A stretch of 64,000 nucleotides of DNA from Pseudoalteromonas rubra (GCF_001482385.1 NZ_CP013611.1:1922001-1986000); one strand, 5' to 3'; positions 43,812 through 53,417 are shown, counted from the stretch's first letter. The notes: a model not told the origin generated them from the letters alone. Numbers and translations are program-made.

Positions 43812-45026
43812 TTAATGGTGTGCCCATTCAACTGCATCTAAGTCAACGCCATCTTTGAACATTTCCCACAGCGGTGACATCTCACGCAAACGACCAATCG
43901 AGTCTTTGATGAGCTTAACGGTATAATCGATTTCTTCTTCAGTGGTAAAACGACCGATGCTGAAGCGGATTGAACTGTGTGCCAGTTCATCGTTGCGGCC
44001 CAGTGCGCGCAATACGTAAGATGGCTCCAGGCTCGCTGATGTACACGCTGAGCCCGATGACACGGCAATGTCTTTAACTGCCATCAACAGTGACTCACCT
44101 TCAACAAAGTTAAAGCTCAGGTTAACAATACCTGGCACTGACTGGTCAATGGCACCATTGAAATACACTTCTTCCATATCCATCACGCCGTCCAGCAAAC
44201 GCTTACGTAACGTGCTGATGTGAGCATGATCTTTTTCGAAATCTTCTTTGGCCACACGGAATGCAGAGCCCATGCCCACGATTTGGTGGGTTGCCAGTGT
44301 ACCTGAACGCATACCACGCTCATGACCACCACCGTGCATTTGCGCTTCAAGGCGTGCACGCGGCTTACGACGGACATACAGTGCGCCAATCCCTTTAGGA
44401 CCATATACTTTGTGGCCAGAGAAAGACATAAAGTCGACTTTCAGCTGTTGCAGGTCGATCTTTACTTTACCGGCACTTTGCGCAGCATCAACATGGAACA
44501 TAATTTTGCGCTCGCGACACATCTCACCGATGGTGGCGATATCCTGAATCACACCCAGCTCATTGTTAACGTGCATAACGCTGATCAGAATGGTGTCTTC
44601 GCGAATTGCGGCTTCCAGCTTTTTCAGATCCAGCAAACCGTTTTCTTCGACTTCCATATACGTGACTTCGAAGCCCTGACGCTCCAGTTCTCGACAGGTA
44701 TCCAGCACAGCTTTGTGCTCGGTTTTCACGGTAATTACGTGCTTACCTTTCTTTTGGTAAAAATTAGCCGCACCTTTGATTGCCAGGTTGTTTGATTCGG
44801 TTGCCCCTGAAGTGAAAACAATTTCACGCGGATCAGCGTTGATCAAATCAGCGATATCATTACGCGCCTGGTCAATCAGCTCTTCTGCCTGCCACCCAAA
44901 ACGGTGCGAACGTGAGGCTGGATTACCAAAATTACCATCCATAGTCAGGCACTGCATCATCTCGTCTGCAACACGCTGATCAACCGGAGTGGTCGCTGCA
45001 TAATCTAAATATATCGGTAATTTCAT
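43812..45026 (-). CDS. iscS: Cysteine desulfurase
   Basis: PLP enzyme that converts cysteine to alanine and passes persulfide sulfur to IscU, TusA and ThiI. The start is at the ATG at 45026 ([16 protein letters not shown]) preceded by GGAG, giving 404 residues as in E. coli. The PLP lysine lies in [12 protein letters not shown] and the catalytic cysteine in [17 protein letters not shown]. It is 23 bp after iscR. Confidence 0.97.
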   Translation of the reverse strand: MKLPIYLDYAATTPVDQRVADEMMQCLTMDGNFGNPASRSHRFGWQAEELIDQARNDIADLINADPREIVFTSGATESNNLAIKGAANFYQKKGKHVITVKTEHKAVLDTCRELERQGFEVTYMEVEENGLLDLKKLEAAIREDTILISVMHVNNELGVIQDIATIGEMCRERKIMFHVDAAQSAGKVKIDLQQLKVDFMSFSGHKVYGPKGIGALYVRRKPRARLEAQMHGGGHERGMRSGTLATHQIVGMGSAFRVAKEDFEKDHAHISTLRKRLLDGVMDMEEVYFNGAIDQSVPGIVNLSFNFVEGESLLMAVKDIAVSSGSACTSASLEPSYVLRALGRNDELAHSSIRFSIGRFTTEEEIDYTVKLIKDSIGRLREMSPLWEMFKDGVDLDAVEWAHH

Positions 45027-45049
45027 TTCTTTCTCCGCTAGACGCCAGT

Positions 45050-45541
45050 TTACAGCTGGCAACTCACTTGAATATTCTCTAATTGCTTCATTGCACTGTT
45101 AACCCCATTATCCTGACGCGTTGCAACAGACTGCACGTCGGAATTAGCGACTAACTCGGCGAGGGAAATACTGTTTAAAAACTCTTCAATACGCATACTT
45201 AAGTCTGACCACAATGTATGAGTAAGACAGCGCATACCACTTTGGCAACCGCCACCTTCACCATGACATCGAGTCGCATCTACGGATTCATCGACCGCGG
45301 CGATCACATCGCCAACGGAAATAGTATGCGCGTCGCGGCCCAGCAAATAGCCGCCACCCGGTCCACGAACAGAGCTTACTAAGCCATGTTTACGCAAACG
45401 GGCAAATAATTGTTCCAGGTATGACAGAGATATTTCCTGACGTTCGGAAATATCCGCCAGAGGCACGGGCCCAATATTTGCGTGTAGTGCGACGTCCAGC
45501 ATCGCTGTCACTGCATATCTGCCTTTTGAAGTCAGTTTCAT
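45050..45541 (-). CDS. iscR: Fe-S cluster-sensing repressor of the isc operon
   Basis: Rrf2-family regulator that represses isc in its [2Fe-2S] form. The 163-residue protein starts [20 protein letters not shown], with an HTH including [15 protein letters not shown]. The cluster ligands lie in [20 protein letters not shown] (three Cys and one His). Three type-1-like IscR boxes are in its upstream region. Confidence 0.97.
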   Translation of the reverse strand: MKLTSKGRYAVTAMLDVALHANIGPVPLADISERQEISLSYLEQLFARLRKHGLVSSVRGPGGGYLLGRDAHTISVGDVIAAVDESVDATRCHGEGGGCQSGMRCLTHTLWSDLSMRIEEFLNSISLAELVANSDVQSVATRQDNGVNSAMKQLENIQVSCQL

Positions 45542-45579
45542 GCGTGCCCCCAGAAAAGTTATCAAGGCGCAAATTGTAA

Positions 45580-45604
45580 TTACCTGACTAAGATAGTCAA
45601 GTAT
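45580..45604. promoter_or_regulatory. IscR type-1 box 1
   Basis: TTACCTGACTAAGATAGTC followed by AAGTAT matches the type-1 IscR consensus in 23 of 25 positions. It lies 39 bp upstream of the iscR start codon. Confidence 0.7.
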
Positions 45605-45687
45605 TAACCAACAACCAATCGCCCTGTGCTATGCGGATAACACGTAGGTAGGTACTTACCCAGCGTGTTCAATCTGCGCTTATCAAA

Positions 45688-45712
45688 ATACCCGACTAAT
45701 TTCCTCAGGTAT
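45688..45712. promoter_or_regulatory. IscR type-1 box 2 (weaker)
   Basis: ATACCCGACTAATTTCCTC followed by AGGTAT keeps both outer arms and the GACT half but has AG replaced by CC in the second half. Confidence 0.5.
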
Positions 45713-45726
45713 TAGGGACATTGTAA

Positions 45727-45751
45727 TTACCTGAGTATTTTAGTCAAGTAT
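45727..45751. promoter_or_regulatory. IscR type-1 box 3
   Basis: TTACCTGAGTATTTTAGTC followed by AAGTAT differs from the consensus mainly at GAGT for GACT. It lies 147 bp upstream of box 1. Confidence 0.65.
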
Positions 45752-45808
45752 TTACGCATGAGATTATTGCAGCGCTTTGGCATATCTCATGCCAAAACGC
45801 TAACCCCA

Positions 45809-46531
45809 TCATTTTATTGATTTATTTATTGAGCTTAAAATACCGCGCAGGATATTGAGCTCCTGATCTTCCGGACGAGCACGGTTAAACAGGCGCTTTA
45901 GCTTGGTCATGACCATGCCCGGGTGCTGCTTAATGATAAAACCAGTGTCATTCAGAGTAGACTCAAGGTGCTCATAGAACAGTTCCATTTGCTGAGAAGT
46001 AGGGTACTGCACGTCGTCCAGCTCAACAGGTTGTTCCTGACGATCCAGATAAGTCATACGGGTTTCATAGGCCAGCGTTTGCACCGCCATAGCCAGGTTC
46101 AGTGAGCTGTACTCCGGGTTTGCCGGAATACACACGTGGTAATTACACAATTGCAGCTCTTCGTTGGTAAGACCGCTATTTTCACGACCAAACACCAATG
46201 CAACCGGGGTTTGCTCAGCACCATCTACCAGCTTTTGAGCACACTCACGCGGGCCAACCATAGGCCAGGATAAAGTACGAGAACGCGCACTGGTGCCTAT
46301 GGTCAAGGCACAATCTGCAATGGCGTCTTCGAGTTTCTCTACCTGAACCGCATTGCCAAGCACGTCAGTTGCACCGGCCGCCAGAGCGCTGGCATGGCTG
46401 TCTACCTCACACGCTGGATCCACCAAGTAGAGTTTCGATAACCCCATGGTTTTCATTGCGCGTGCAACCGAGCCGATATTGCCTGAATGGGAGGTATTTA
46501 CCAGTACAATGCGAATGTCTTCTAATGCCAT
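45809..46531 (-). CDS. trmJ: tRNA Cm32/Um32 methyltransferase
   Basis: SPOUT-class enzyme that 2'-O-methylates residue 32 in the anticodon loop of several tRNAs. The 240-residue protein has the typical start [27 protein letters not shown] and SAM-binding knot motifs [17 protein letters not shown] and [17 protein letters not shown]. It lies directly upstream of iscR, as in E. coli, but a 267-bp gap containing the IscR boxes separates them. Confidence 0.94.
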   Translation of the reverse strand: MALEDIRIVLVNTSHSGNIGSVARAMKTMGLSKLYLVDPACEVDSHASALAAGATDVLGNAVQVEKLEDAIADCALTIGTSARSRTLSWPMVGPRECAQKLVDGAEQTPVALVFGRENSGLTNEELQLCNYHVCIPANPEYSSLNLAMAVQTLAYETRMTYLDRQEQPVELDDVQYPTSQQMELFYEHLESTLNDTGFIIKQHPGMVMTKLKRLFNRARPEDQELNILRGILSSINKSIK

Positions 46532-46760
46532 GTCTTATGCCTCAGGAAAAAATAATGGCGGAGTTTAGCACAAACGCGAATTCGCCAGATAGTAAAATCC
46601 GGACCAGACGCACCTGAATAGCAAAGGGCCTTTATAAGTGTAAGCCCCACCACACTAATCGCCTCGTCTAAACTGGCTGAATTTAAATCACTTTCTCAAT
46701 CTGGTTAAAAAAAGCACATTATTTTTGGCTAAGGGTTATTTACTTTGCAGCAAAAATCGC

Positions 46761-46766
46761 TAGAAT
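46761..46766 (+). promoter_or_regulatory. Possible -10 element of suhB
   Basis: TAGAAT lies 47 bp before the suhB start codon at 46814. No good -35 element is present at 17 nt, so the call is weak. Confidence 0.25.
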
Positions 46767-46813
46767 ACGCCGGCTCGAAATTTTTAGTTCTTTTACAATT
46801 CAAAGGTAATGCT

Positions 46814-47617
46814 ATGCATCCAATGTTAAACATTGCGGTACGCGCTGCGCGTAACGCGGGTAAGGTGATTCTACGTGCTTGTGAAAACATGTCTCAGGTT
46901 GAGACTTCACAAAAAGGTTCAAACGACTTCGTGACAAACGTAGATAAAGAAGCGGAACTGGTTATCCGCGACACAATTTTAAAAGCCTACCCGGAGCATG
47001 CAATTGTCGGTGAAGAGCTTGGCCATACAGATGGCAAGCAAGCCGATTACCTTTGGGTTATTGACCCGCTTGATGGCACCACTAACTTCATCAAGGGCAT
47101 TCCACACTTTGCTATTTCTATCGCGCTGAAAGTAAAAGGCCGCGTCGAACAAGCTGTTGTATACGATCCAATCCGTGATGAGCTGTTTACAGCGTCTCGC
47201 GGTCAGGGTGCACAATTGAACAGCAAACGTATTCGCGTTACTAAGAGTACTGAACTAGCAGGCTCTGTACTGGCAACAGGCTTTCCGTTCAAACAAAAGC
47301 ATCACCTGGACGCTTACACTGAAACCTTTAAAGCGCTGTTTATTCAAACCACTGATATCCGTCGCGCCGGTTCTGCAGCGTTGGACATGGCTTATGTTGC
47401 AGCGGGTCGTATCGACGGTTTCTACGAGATCGGTCTTAAGCCTTGGGACACAGCAGCGGGTGAACTACTGGTTAAAGAAGCCGGTGGCATGCTGATGGAC
47501 TTCGCTGGCGGTGCCAACTATAACAACAGTGGAAACATTGTATGTGGAGCCCCAAAGCTGTGCCAGGCTATTGTAAAAGAAATTCGCCCAGTACTGACTG
47601 AGTCACTACTCAAGTAA
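46814..47617 (+). CDS. suhB: Inositol-1-monophosphatase family, SuhB
   Basis: Mg-dependent phosphatase fold; E. coli SuhB also takes part in rRNA antitermination with NusA. The start at 46814 (MHPMLNIAVRAARNAGKVI) has AAAGG in front and matches E. coli. Motifs are GEELGH (metal), DPLDGTTNFIKGIPHF (active site) and WDTAAGELLVKEAGG. It has 267 residues and is divergent from trmJ, the conserved arrangement. Confidence 0.96.
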   Translation: MHPMLNIAVRAARNAGKVILRACENMSQVETSQKGSNDFVTNVDKEAELVIRDTILKAYPEHAIVGEELGHTDGKQADYLWVIDPLDGTTNFIKGIPHFAISIALKVKGRVEQAVVYDPIRDELFTASRGQGAQLNSKRIRVTKSTELAGSVLATGFPFKQKHHLDAYTETFKALFIQTTDIRRAGSAALDMAYVAAGRIDGFYEIGLKPWDTAAGELLVKEAGGMLMDFAGGANYNNSGNIVCGAPKLCQAIVKEIRPVLTESLLK

Positions 47618-47631
47618 GCTGGACGCAAGAG

Positions 47632-47797
47632 TTATACCAATTTCACTTAATACCTGTTCAATTTGACGGAGCAAATATGACGCTAACTGTGTTAAAAATT
47701 TCTCATTTAGAGCAACTAAATAGCAAAATTTTTGCCTAGCTATCGAACATATTTTCTCGCCTCAAAATAGAACACTTAATTAAGCAAATTGGTATTA
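47632..47797. mobile_element. MITE-like element with terminal inverted repeats
   Basis: The ends TTATACCAATTT and AAATTGGTATTA are inverted repeats. The interior (CTCATTTAGAGCAACTAAAT, then TCGAACATATTTTCTCGCCT and AAAATAGAACACTTAATTAA) resembles a short non-coding repeat widespread in Pseudoalteromonas and Shewanella, recalled from general knowledge. At 166 bp it has no coding capacity. It sits just after suhB. Confidence 0.65.
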
Positions 47798-47828
47798 AAA
47801 AACCCAAACATGTGTTTGGGTTTTTTTA
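47797..47828. terminator. Bidirectional terminator between suhB and the dehydratase gene
   Basis: AAAAAACCCAAACA and TGTTTGGGTTTTTT pair over 14 bp with almost no loop and T-runs on both strands. Confidence 0.85.
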
Positions 47829-47843
47829 TATCTGAATTCTCTG

Positions 47844-49019
47844 TTACTTAATTTCAACGCGGGCTGAGCGCATCACCACTTCATCATTCAGTTCAATGCC
47901 GATCCCCGGCGCTTCAGACACCTTAAACACGCCTTTTTCTGGCTGAGGATCCTGAAGACATAACTCACGGTTCCACTTTTTAATCGCATAAGTATGATGC
48001 TCATGGATCAGGAAGTTAGGAATAGCCGTTTCCAGATGCAATGAAGCAGCCGTTGCAACGGGTCCACCACAGACGTGCGCCTGAATGCGAATATCAAAAA
48101 TATCGGCGTAATCACAGACCTTTTTGGTCTCGGTAAAACCACCACATAAACCAATATCCGGCTGCAATACATCAATACTCTGATCTTCAAAGTAAGGACG
48201 AACATCCCAGCGATTATACAAGCGCTCACCACCGGCAATCGGCACCGCCGTTTTGTTGGCGACTTTGGCATGCAGTGAGTGGTTCAGGTAATTGACTGGC
48301 TCTTCGTAATACATACAATCAAATTCTTCTGCAATTTCTGCAATTTGAATTGCAGACGTAGCACCTGGCAGACTGTGGCATTCGAAAATAATATCCACTT
48401 CATCGCCCACAGCCTCGCGGATCGCCTGCATACGTGCCCGATATAGCTTCATTTCGCTGCGCGAGATCAATTTAGTACGGTCGTAGTATGTATTCCCGTC
48501 TTTGTCGTACATGATGGGGTCGACTTTAACTGCATCATACCCTTCTGCCAGCGCTTTGTGTGCTGCCTCAGCATATTCGTGAGGCTGTACCAGTGCTTTA
48601 AATTCACTGTCCCAGTCAAACTGCAATTGCGACGCGTAAGTACGCAACTCATCATTCACTTTACCGCCCAGCAACTGATATACCGGCAGGTTCAATGCTT
48701 TACCTTTGATGTCCCACAAGGCTGTATCAATGGCACTCATGGCAGCATACACCACAGGTCCACCACCTAAGCCCCAGAAGCTCTCACGCAACATCCGAGC
48801 CCATAACATTTCGGTCTGGAATGGGTCATGACCAATTAAAAATGCTTCTGCCATTTCTTTGATCATGGCTGCTGCGGCACTGTGTCCTAGGTCGTAGGCC
48901 AGGCCCGCTTCACCAACACCAGAAATACCTTCATCGGTGTGGATGCGAACAAAAACCGGGGTCCAGGCAGGTCTGTCCGGACAGTGAATATCAAACACTT
49001 CGACGCGATTAACTTTCAT
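47844..49019 (-). CDS. Enolase-superfamily sugar-acid dehydratase (mandelate racemase group)
   Basis: The 391-residue protein has the N-terminal capping domain (VFVRIHTDEGISGVGEAG) and a barrel with metal ligands in IIFECHS, YYEEPVN and IAGGERLY, and a histidine in IQAHVCGGPVATAAS. These are features of D-galactonate/mannonate-type dehydratases, which remove water from acid sugars to give 2-keto-3-deoxy products. The substrate is not identifiable. It is 8 bp downstream of a class II aldolase gene, so the two form an operon that could process one acid sugar. Confidence 0.8.
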   Translation of the reverse strand: MKVNRVEVFDIHCPDRPAWTPVFVRIHTDEGISGVGEAGLAYDLGHSAAAAMIKEMAEAFLIGHDPFQTEMLWARMLRESFWGLGGGPVVYAAMSAIDTALWDIKGKALNLPVYQLLGGKVNDELRTYASQLQFDWDSEFKALVQPHEYAEAAHKALAEGYDAVKVDPIMYDKDGNTYYDRTKLISRSEMKLYRARMQAIREAVGDEVDIIFECHSLPGATSAIQIAEIAEEFDCMYYEEPVNYLNHSLHAKVANKTAVPIAGGERLYNRWDVRPYFEDQSIDVLQPDIGLCGGFTETKKVCDYADIFDIRIQAHVCGGPVATAASLHLETAIPNFLIHEHHTYAIKKWNRELCLQDPQPEKGVFKVSEAPGIGIELNDEVVMRSARVEIK

Positions 49020-49027
49020 TTTGACTC

Positions 49028-49795
49028 CTATTCGGCAAAGCCAGGATCCAGGCGGTATGCCTTTCTCAACATGGCAGGCCAGGCTAATTGGCCACCGGTG
49101 CTACCACTGTGCACCACTTTTGCCTGATTATAAATATTGTCCTGAATGGGCTGCGGTACTTCAATCGCCGAGCGACCTGTTGCCTGGATCGCAACCTGGA
49201 TCTCACAGGCACGTTGCAGATCATAAAAACGCATGAAGGCATCGCCGACCGTTGGCCCCACCGTTAAACCGCCATGGTTAACCAAGAGCATGTGGTTTGT
49301 GGTGCCCAGATCATTCTGCAGCCGCGCTTTTTCGGCCTCATTCACGGCCAACCCTTCATATTTGTGATAAGACAAAGAAGGCAGCGAGAACATACTGTGC
49401 TGACTGAGCGGCAACAGGCCCCCTTCCAGACTTGCAACGGCAATGGTTTCTTTGGTATGCAGATGGATCACACAATGGGCATCTTCTCGTACTTCATGAA
49501 TAGCACTGTGAATAGTAAAGCCGGCCGGGTTTATTTCAAAAGGCGTGTCGTCCAGAATGGTGCCTTGCAGGTCCACTTTCACCAGATTAGAAGCGGTAAC
49601 CTCATCAAAACTCAGCCCAAATGCATTCACCAGATAATGATCTGTGCCAGGTAAACGGGCTGACATGTGTGTGTAGATCAAGTCGCCCCAGCGAAAATGC
49701 TCAACAAGACGATAGCACGCTGCCAGATCAACACGCAGTCGCCACTCTTGCTCACTGACTTTGTCTTTAAGATTGAGTTTCGGCAATTCAAACAT
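49028..49795 (-). CDS. Class II aldolase/adducin-family protein
   Basis: The start at 49795 (MFELPKLNLKDKVSEQEW) has AAAGGAA in front; the upstream open frame has no such signal. The 255-residue protein shows the family zinc site in CVIHLHTKETIAVAS and LVNHGGLTVGPTVGDAFMRFY. Members are fuculose-/ribulose-phosphate aldolases and epimerases, and also adducin-like proteins without known activity. Its partner suggests sugar-acid breakdown. Confidence 0.8.
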   Translation of the reverse strand: MFELPKLNLKDKVSEQEWRLRVDLAACYRLVEHFRWGDLIYTHMSARLPGTDHYLVNAFGLSFDEVTASNLVKVDLQGTILDDTPFEINPAGFTIHSAIHEVREDAHCVIHLHTKETIAVASLEGGLLPLSQHSMFSLPSLSYHKYEGLAVNEAEKARLQNDLGTTNHMLLVNHGGLTVGPTVGDAFMRFYDLQRACEIQVAIQATGRSAIEVPQPIQDNIYNQAKVVHSGSTGGQLAWPAMLRKAYRLDPGFAE

Positions 49796-49910
49796 GGCTG
49801 TTCCTTTTGTTATAAAGCCCAATATAATTTGGATGTATAGAAGTCTAAAACACTCATCTCCGGGATGCAATGATTCAATCCGGGAGAAAGCATAATCGTC
49901 GACGTGGATC

Positions 49911-49940
49911 AAAAAACCACCGGCAAGCGGTGGTTTTTTT
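49911..49940 (-). terminator. Cytochrome c gene terminator
   Basis: AACCACCG and CGGTGGTT form an 8-bp stem around GCAAG with A/T runs on both sides; on the minus strand TTTTTT follows. It lies between the cytochrome gene and the aldolase gene. Confidence 0.85.
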
Positions 49941-49956
49941 TAATGTTGCCAGCCTA

Positions 49957-50277
49957 CTATAGTTTAGACAGGTAATCGGCAATGGCTTCCAGCTCTGCGT
50001 CAGACACATTCGCAGTCATGGCTTTCATGGCTGCTGACATGCCATTGCTACGCGCGCCAGATTTGATGTCTTTCATCTGAGCCAGCAAATATTCTTTATT
50101 CTGACCGGCCAGTTTAGGATATAAAGGCATAATAGGTGCTTTACCTTCTGCGCCATGACACGTCTGACACATCTTCGCCGTGTACAAAGCCTTACCATCG
50201 GCAGCACTGGCTGTACCGGCAGAAAGGGCAGCAACGGCCAGGCCACTGGCTAACATTAATTGTTTCATCTTGCTCAT
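49957..50277 (-). CDS. Periplasmic class I c-type cytochrome
   Basis: The 106-residue protein has a signal peptide (LASGLAVAALSAGTASA) and a single haem motif CQTCH near 38-42. The axial methionine is likely in SNGMSAAM and the C-terminal helix is DAELEAIADYLSKL. This is the cytochrome c4/c5-like single-domain type, which passes electrons between bc1 and terminal oxidases. The third codon after the start is another possible ATG (MKQLML). It is a single gene with its own terminator. Confidence 0.9.
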   Translation of the reverse strand: MSKMKQLMLASGLAVAALSAGTASAADGKALYTAKMCQTCHGAEGKAPIMPLYPKLAGQNKEYLLAQMKDIKSGARSNGMSAAMKAMTANVSDAELEAIADYLSKL

Positions 50278-50378
50278 ATCTTTTCTCTTCTAATATAACG
50301 GATCAATTCAAGTGTAGTCTATGCCGCACTGTTATCCATACGCCAATGACGGTGAGCATATGGGTGCAGCCAGGGTAC

Positions 50379-50921
50379 CTACCAAATCAGATCATCAGGC
50401 ACTTCGAAGTCTGCATAAGGATCGTCTTCGTCCTTATCACTTTGGCCATCTTCCACATGGAAGACGATGTACTTTTCATCGACTTCGGCAATCTTACGAG
50501 CCGGTTCATCCTGTAACACGTAGAACTGGCCTTCAAGTACGCAAATCGCCAGTCGGCCTTTCGCCAAGGCTTGCTGCGTCTGGGCATTCACGTCCAACTC
50601 TTTAACTTTGCCTTCAAAGGTAAAGTTAAAGGTCACGTTGCCACGAATTTCTTCCTGATTATGGTGTTCCAGAATTTGCTTAACCCGGGCTACCTGTTCA
50701 CGCTCTTTTAGCTCAGCCTGCTTAGCCTTATTCAGCTCTTCGGCTTTTTGCTGTTGTGCCTGTTTGGTTTGCTCAATGTGTTTTTGCAGATCACTGACGT
50801 CGCTGGTTGCACCTTTCTTCTTCTTTTTCTTCTGAGATTTGCGCTTTTCACTCTTCGCAATTTTCGCTTTGTGCTCGGTGGTCAGGCCCGCTTTCAAAAG
50901 TTGATCTTGTAGAGATCCCAT
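50379..50921 (-). CDS. DUF2058 family protein (YaiL-like)
   Basis: This 180-residue soluble protein starts MGSLQDQLLKAGLTTEHKA with a run of lysines (KKKKKKG) near 30-40, then a Gln/Lys-rich coiled coil, and a compact C-terminal domain (VTFNFTFEGKVKELDV, LAICVLEGQFYVL). This pattern matches E. coli YaiL. The lysine-rich part suggests nucleic-acid or ribosome contact, but the role is not established. Confidence 0.85.
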   Translation of the reverse strand: MGSLQDQLLKAGLTTEHKAKIAKSEKRKSQKKKKKKGATSDVSDLQKHIEQTKQAQQQKAEELNKAKQAELKEREQVARVKQILEHHNQEEIRGNVTFNFTFEGKVKELDVNAQTQQALAKGRLAICVLEGQFYVLQDEPARKIAEVDEKYIVFHVEDGQSDKDEDDPYADFEVPDDLIW

Positions 50922-51138
50922 AATGCCACTCCATAAATCTAGACTGACGCTATTTTAACGCAGTAGACGAATTTGACCACTGCTGCTGGCCGATACGGAA
51001 GAAAAATTTTATTAGCCAAAAATCTAACAGAGTCTGAACTAAAAAATATGATTTACCGCAAGTTTTCTCTAATTGGCTTCGCAATTCCGTTATCTGACAG
51101 GCATAATTTGAGCGCTATTTGGTCATTGTGGATGCGTT

Positions 51139-52302
51139 ATGTCTCTGCCGCACTTGTTGTTGTGCTCCGTCGCCATTTTTTGCGTTTTGTACGCACCCCA
51201 GCCGTTATTGTCGGTGTTTGCACACCAGTATCAGATAACACCAGCAAAATCTGGCATGCTTATGTCAGTGACTATGCTGCCGCTGGCGATTGCCCCCATT
51301 TGCTACGGGTTATTATTTACGAAACGTAATCCACTGAAGATCATCAAAGTCGTGATGTTGCTGCTGGCACTGTGTTGCGTTGGGTTTGCGCTAAACGGAC
51401 ACTTTCAGTGGATGCTTGCAATACGCTTTGCTGAAGGGTTGCTACTCCCGGCTGCGCTGACCGCCATGACGGGATACCTGGGACGCACCTATCAACACAG
51501 CCAGCTCAAACGTACGATGAGCTGGTACATTGGTAGCACCATAGTTGGTGGCTATCTGGGTCGTACACTGGCTGCCAACTTTGCCGTGTGGTTCAACTGG
51601 CAAAGTTTTTATCTGCTCAATGCTGTGATGCTTATTTTGCTGGCATGGTGGATCAAGCCAGCGCGTGCTCAGGCGGTGAGTAGTCAGGCGAATCATCCAT
51701 TGGCTTATCTCAAGCCCTTGAAGCAGGTAAACCTGTTGAGCCTCTATGGCGCGGTATTTTGCATGTTTTTTTGCTTTGCGGCGCTGCTTAACTACCTGCC
51801 TTTCATTCTCAGCAATGACTATCAGGTAAGCGACCCTAGCCTGATTGGGTGGGTTTATACCGGGTATCTGATCGGCGCGTGTTTGTCTTTGTCGACCCCA
51901 CTGCTTAGTAAGTTATCGACCTGTATGTGGCAAATCCTCAGTGGCCTGTTTGCTTTGTACTGCCTGGCCATTTTGGGCATGCTGTGGCATCACTTTTGGC
52001 TGTTTCTAGTGCTGTTTACTGTGTTTTGCGCCTGCATGTTTATGATCCATGCCAGTGCAGCCCCCCTGGCCAATCAACTCAGTAAAGCCGAAGCCACAGT
52101 AACCAATGGCGCCTACGTGTCTTTTTACTATTGTGGCGGCGCGCTGGGCTCTTATCTGCCAGGCATCATTTACCAGCGCTGGGGATTGGTTTATTTTCTG
52201 CTTACGTTGCTGTTTGTGTGTAGCGGCGGTTTACTGCTGGTGTGGCGAAATTACTGCCAAACAGAGCCAGATAAAGCGAGCCTGACACACAAATCGACGT
52301 AG
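51139..52302 (+). CDS. MFS transporter (YnfM-like)
   Basis: The 387-residue protein has 12 predicted membrane helices, with the MFS loop motif in GLLFTKRNPLKI and AIRFAEGLLLPAALTAMTGYLGR. The protein resembles the YnfM/AraJ group of drug or sugar efflux proteins. Substrate unknown. The start at 51139 follows a weak ribosome binding site (GGATG). It converges on the YbaK-type gene with 6 bp between stop codons. Confidence 0.85.
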   Translation: MSLPHLLLCSVAIFCVLYAPQPLLSVFAHQYQITPAKSGMLMSVTMLPLAIAPICYGLLFTKRNPLKIIKVVMLLLALCCVGFALNGHFQWMLAIRFAEGLLLPAALTAMTGYLGRTYQHSQLKRTMSWYIGSTIVGGYLGRTLAANFAVWFNWQSFYLLNAVMLILLAWWIKPARAQAVSSQANHPLAYLKPLKQVNLLSLYGAVFCMFFCFAALLNYLPFILSNDYQVSDPSLIGWVYTGYLIGACLSLSTPLLSKLSTCMWQILSGLFALYCLAILGMLWHHFWLFLVLFTVFCACMFMIHASAAPLANQLSKAEATVTNGAYVSFYYCGGALGSYLPGIIYQRWGLVYFLLTLLFVCSGGLLLVWRNYCQTEPDKASLTHKST

Positions 52303-52308
52303 CCAGAG

Positions 52309-52824
52309 TCATACTGTCATAACCCGCTCTGGCACAGTCAGCCACACAGGTTGATGACCAGTATGCTGCCAGAAACGCGTTAAATCAGCTAAAGACAGCA
52401 CCCAGGTCTTGTCATTTTCGAAAGGATGACATTGCCACAGCACTGCATCACTCAGCGCCTCATCCAACCATAACTGGACGTGCTGCTCTGGGTCATTGGC
52501 AACCGCCAGCGCAGAAACGCAGCCTGGTTTTATCCCTAAATACTGCTGCAGCCGACTATCAGAAGCAAACCCGAGCCGGGACAAACCTTGTTGTTTGGAC
52601 AATGCTTTGAGGTCAATTTGTTTATTTGCAATGGTGACCAACAAAATATGTTGTCGGCCATAATTGTCGCGTAAAAATAGGTTTTTCAGTCGTGTGCCGG
52701 TGCGTTCAAGTGTCAACTTGTCAGCATCCTGACAGGTTGCCAGAGGGGGGTGCTGATAAGCCTGGTAAATGATGTCCAGCTTATTAAGCAACGCCGCCAA
52801 TTGCGAGACTGTCAGCGTACTCAT
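52309..52824 (-). CDS. YbaK/ProX-type aminoacyl-tRNA deacylase
   Basis: Start at the ATG at 52824, which overlaps the upstream lipoprotein stop as ATGA. The 171-residue protein has TGTRLKNLFLRDNYGRQHILLVT and ALAVANDPEQHVQLWLDEAL, the pattern of stand-alone prolyl-tRNA editing domains (PrdX/ProXp-ala), which hydrolyse Ala-tRNA-Pro. The exact editing substrate cannot be told. Confidence 0.82.
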   Translation of the reverse strand: MSTLTVSQLAALLNKLDIIYQAYQHPPLATCQDADKLTLERTGTRLKNLFLRDNYGRQHILLVTIANKQIDLKALSKQQGLSRLGFASDSRLQQYLGIKPGCVSALAVANDPEQHVQLWLDEALSDAVLWQCHPFENDKTWVLSLADLTRFWQHTGHQPVWLTVPERVMTV

Positions 52825-53213
52825 TGACAAATACCACGTAACTGCACACTGCGGTCGCGCCAAAACACCTGCTCTATCTTGTAGCCGGACTCACAGTAAC
52901 GGGCATCACTGAGTGCTTTTTTAAGCCTGACAACCGCTTCGTCTTCCAGTTTGAGTTTCATCTCAGACGAGTCCTCGACTCTTTGCTGATCCGCGAAGCG
53001 CTTTAAATCACGTCGGGATACCGGCTTACTGGTATCCAAATTCATTTGCGGGGTGGCTTTAACAGTGACGACAAACGCAAACTCGTCCTGACCTTTCGCA
53101 TTAACGCGTTGATGTAGTTGTTGACTTTCGACTTCCAGAAGTGGCCCCTCTGGTTTACTGCTACAAGCACTGAGCAGCAGTACGGTGCCAAGCAGTAGAC
53201 TCGCACGTATCAT
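52821..53213 (-). CDS. Small lipoprotein, unknown function
   Basis: The start at 53213 gives a lipoprotein signal (MIRASLLLGTVLLLSAC), so the mature protein is lipid-anchored at the Cys. The 110 following residues contain VNAKGQDEFAFVVTVKATPQMN and end in a two-cysteine part (DARYCESGYKIEQVFWR, LRGICQ), probably a disulfide. Family not recognised. Its stop overlaps the start of the deacylase gene (ATGA). Confidence 0.75.
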   Translation of the reverse strand: MIRASLLLGTVLLLSACSSKPEGPLLEVESQQLHQRVNAKGQDEFAFVVTVKATPQMNLDTSKPVSRRDLKRFADQQRVEDSSEMKLKLEDEAVVRLKKALSDARYCESGYKIEQVFWRDRSVQLRGICQ

Positions 53214-53285
53214 AAATTTCTCTGTATTTTTTGCCCAGTGTATCAAAGCAACGCGGTTATTTGGCAAGTTTTTTATGACCAAGAC

Positions 53286-53314
53286 TTGACGCTGAGTAGC
53301 GAAATGTTTTAAAT
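53286..53314 (+). promoter_or_regulatory. tRNA-Ala promoter
   Basis: TTGACG (53286-53291), a 17-nt spacer and TTAAAT (53309-53314) lie 27 bp before the tRNA. A GC-rich stretch follows, as usual for stable RNA promoters. Confidence 0.65.
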
Positions 53315-53341
53315 TCTCACCGTCAAATCGACACCGGAAGT

Positions 53342-53417
53342 GGGGCTATAGCTCAGCTGGGAGAGCGCCTGCCTTGCACGCAGGAGGTCAGCAGTTCGAT
53401 CCTGCTTAGCTCCACCA
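53342..53417 (+). tRNA. tRNA-Ala (anticodon TGC)
   Basis: Acceptor GGGGCTA pairs with TAGCTCC with the alanine identity pair G3-U70. The anticodon loop CTTGCAC contains TGC, the T-arm is GCAGTTCGATCCTGC, and CCA is encoded. It stands alone, not within an rRNA operon. Confidence 0.97.

Noticed and set aside
44322..44795. Open frame of 157 codons opposite iscS
   Set aside because: Antisense shadow of a highly conserved gene.
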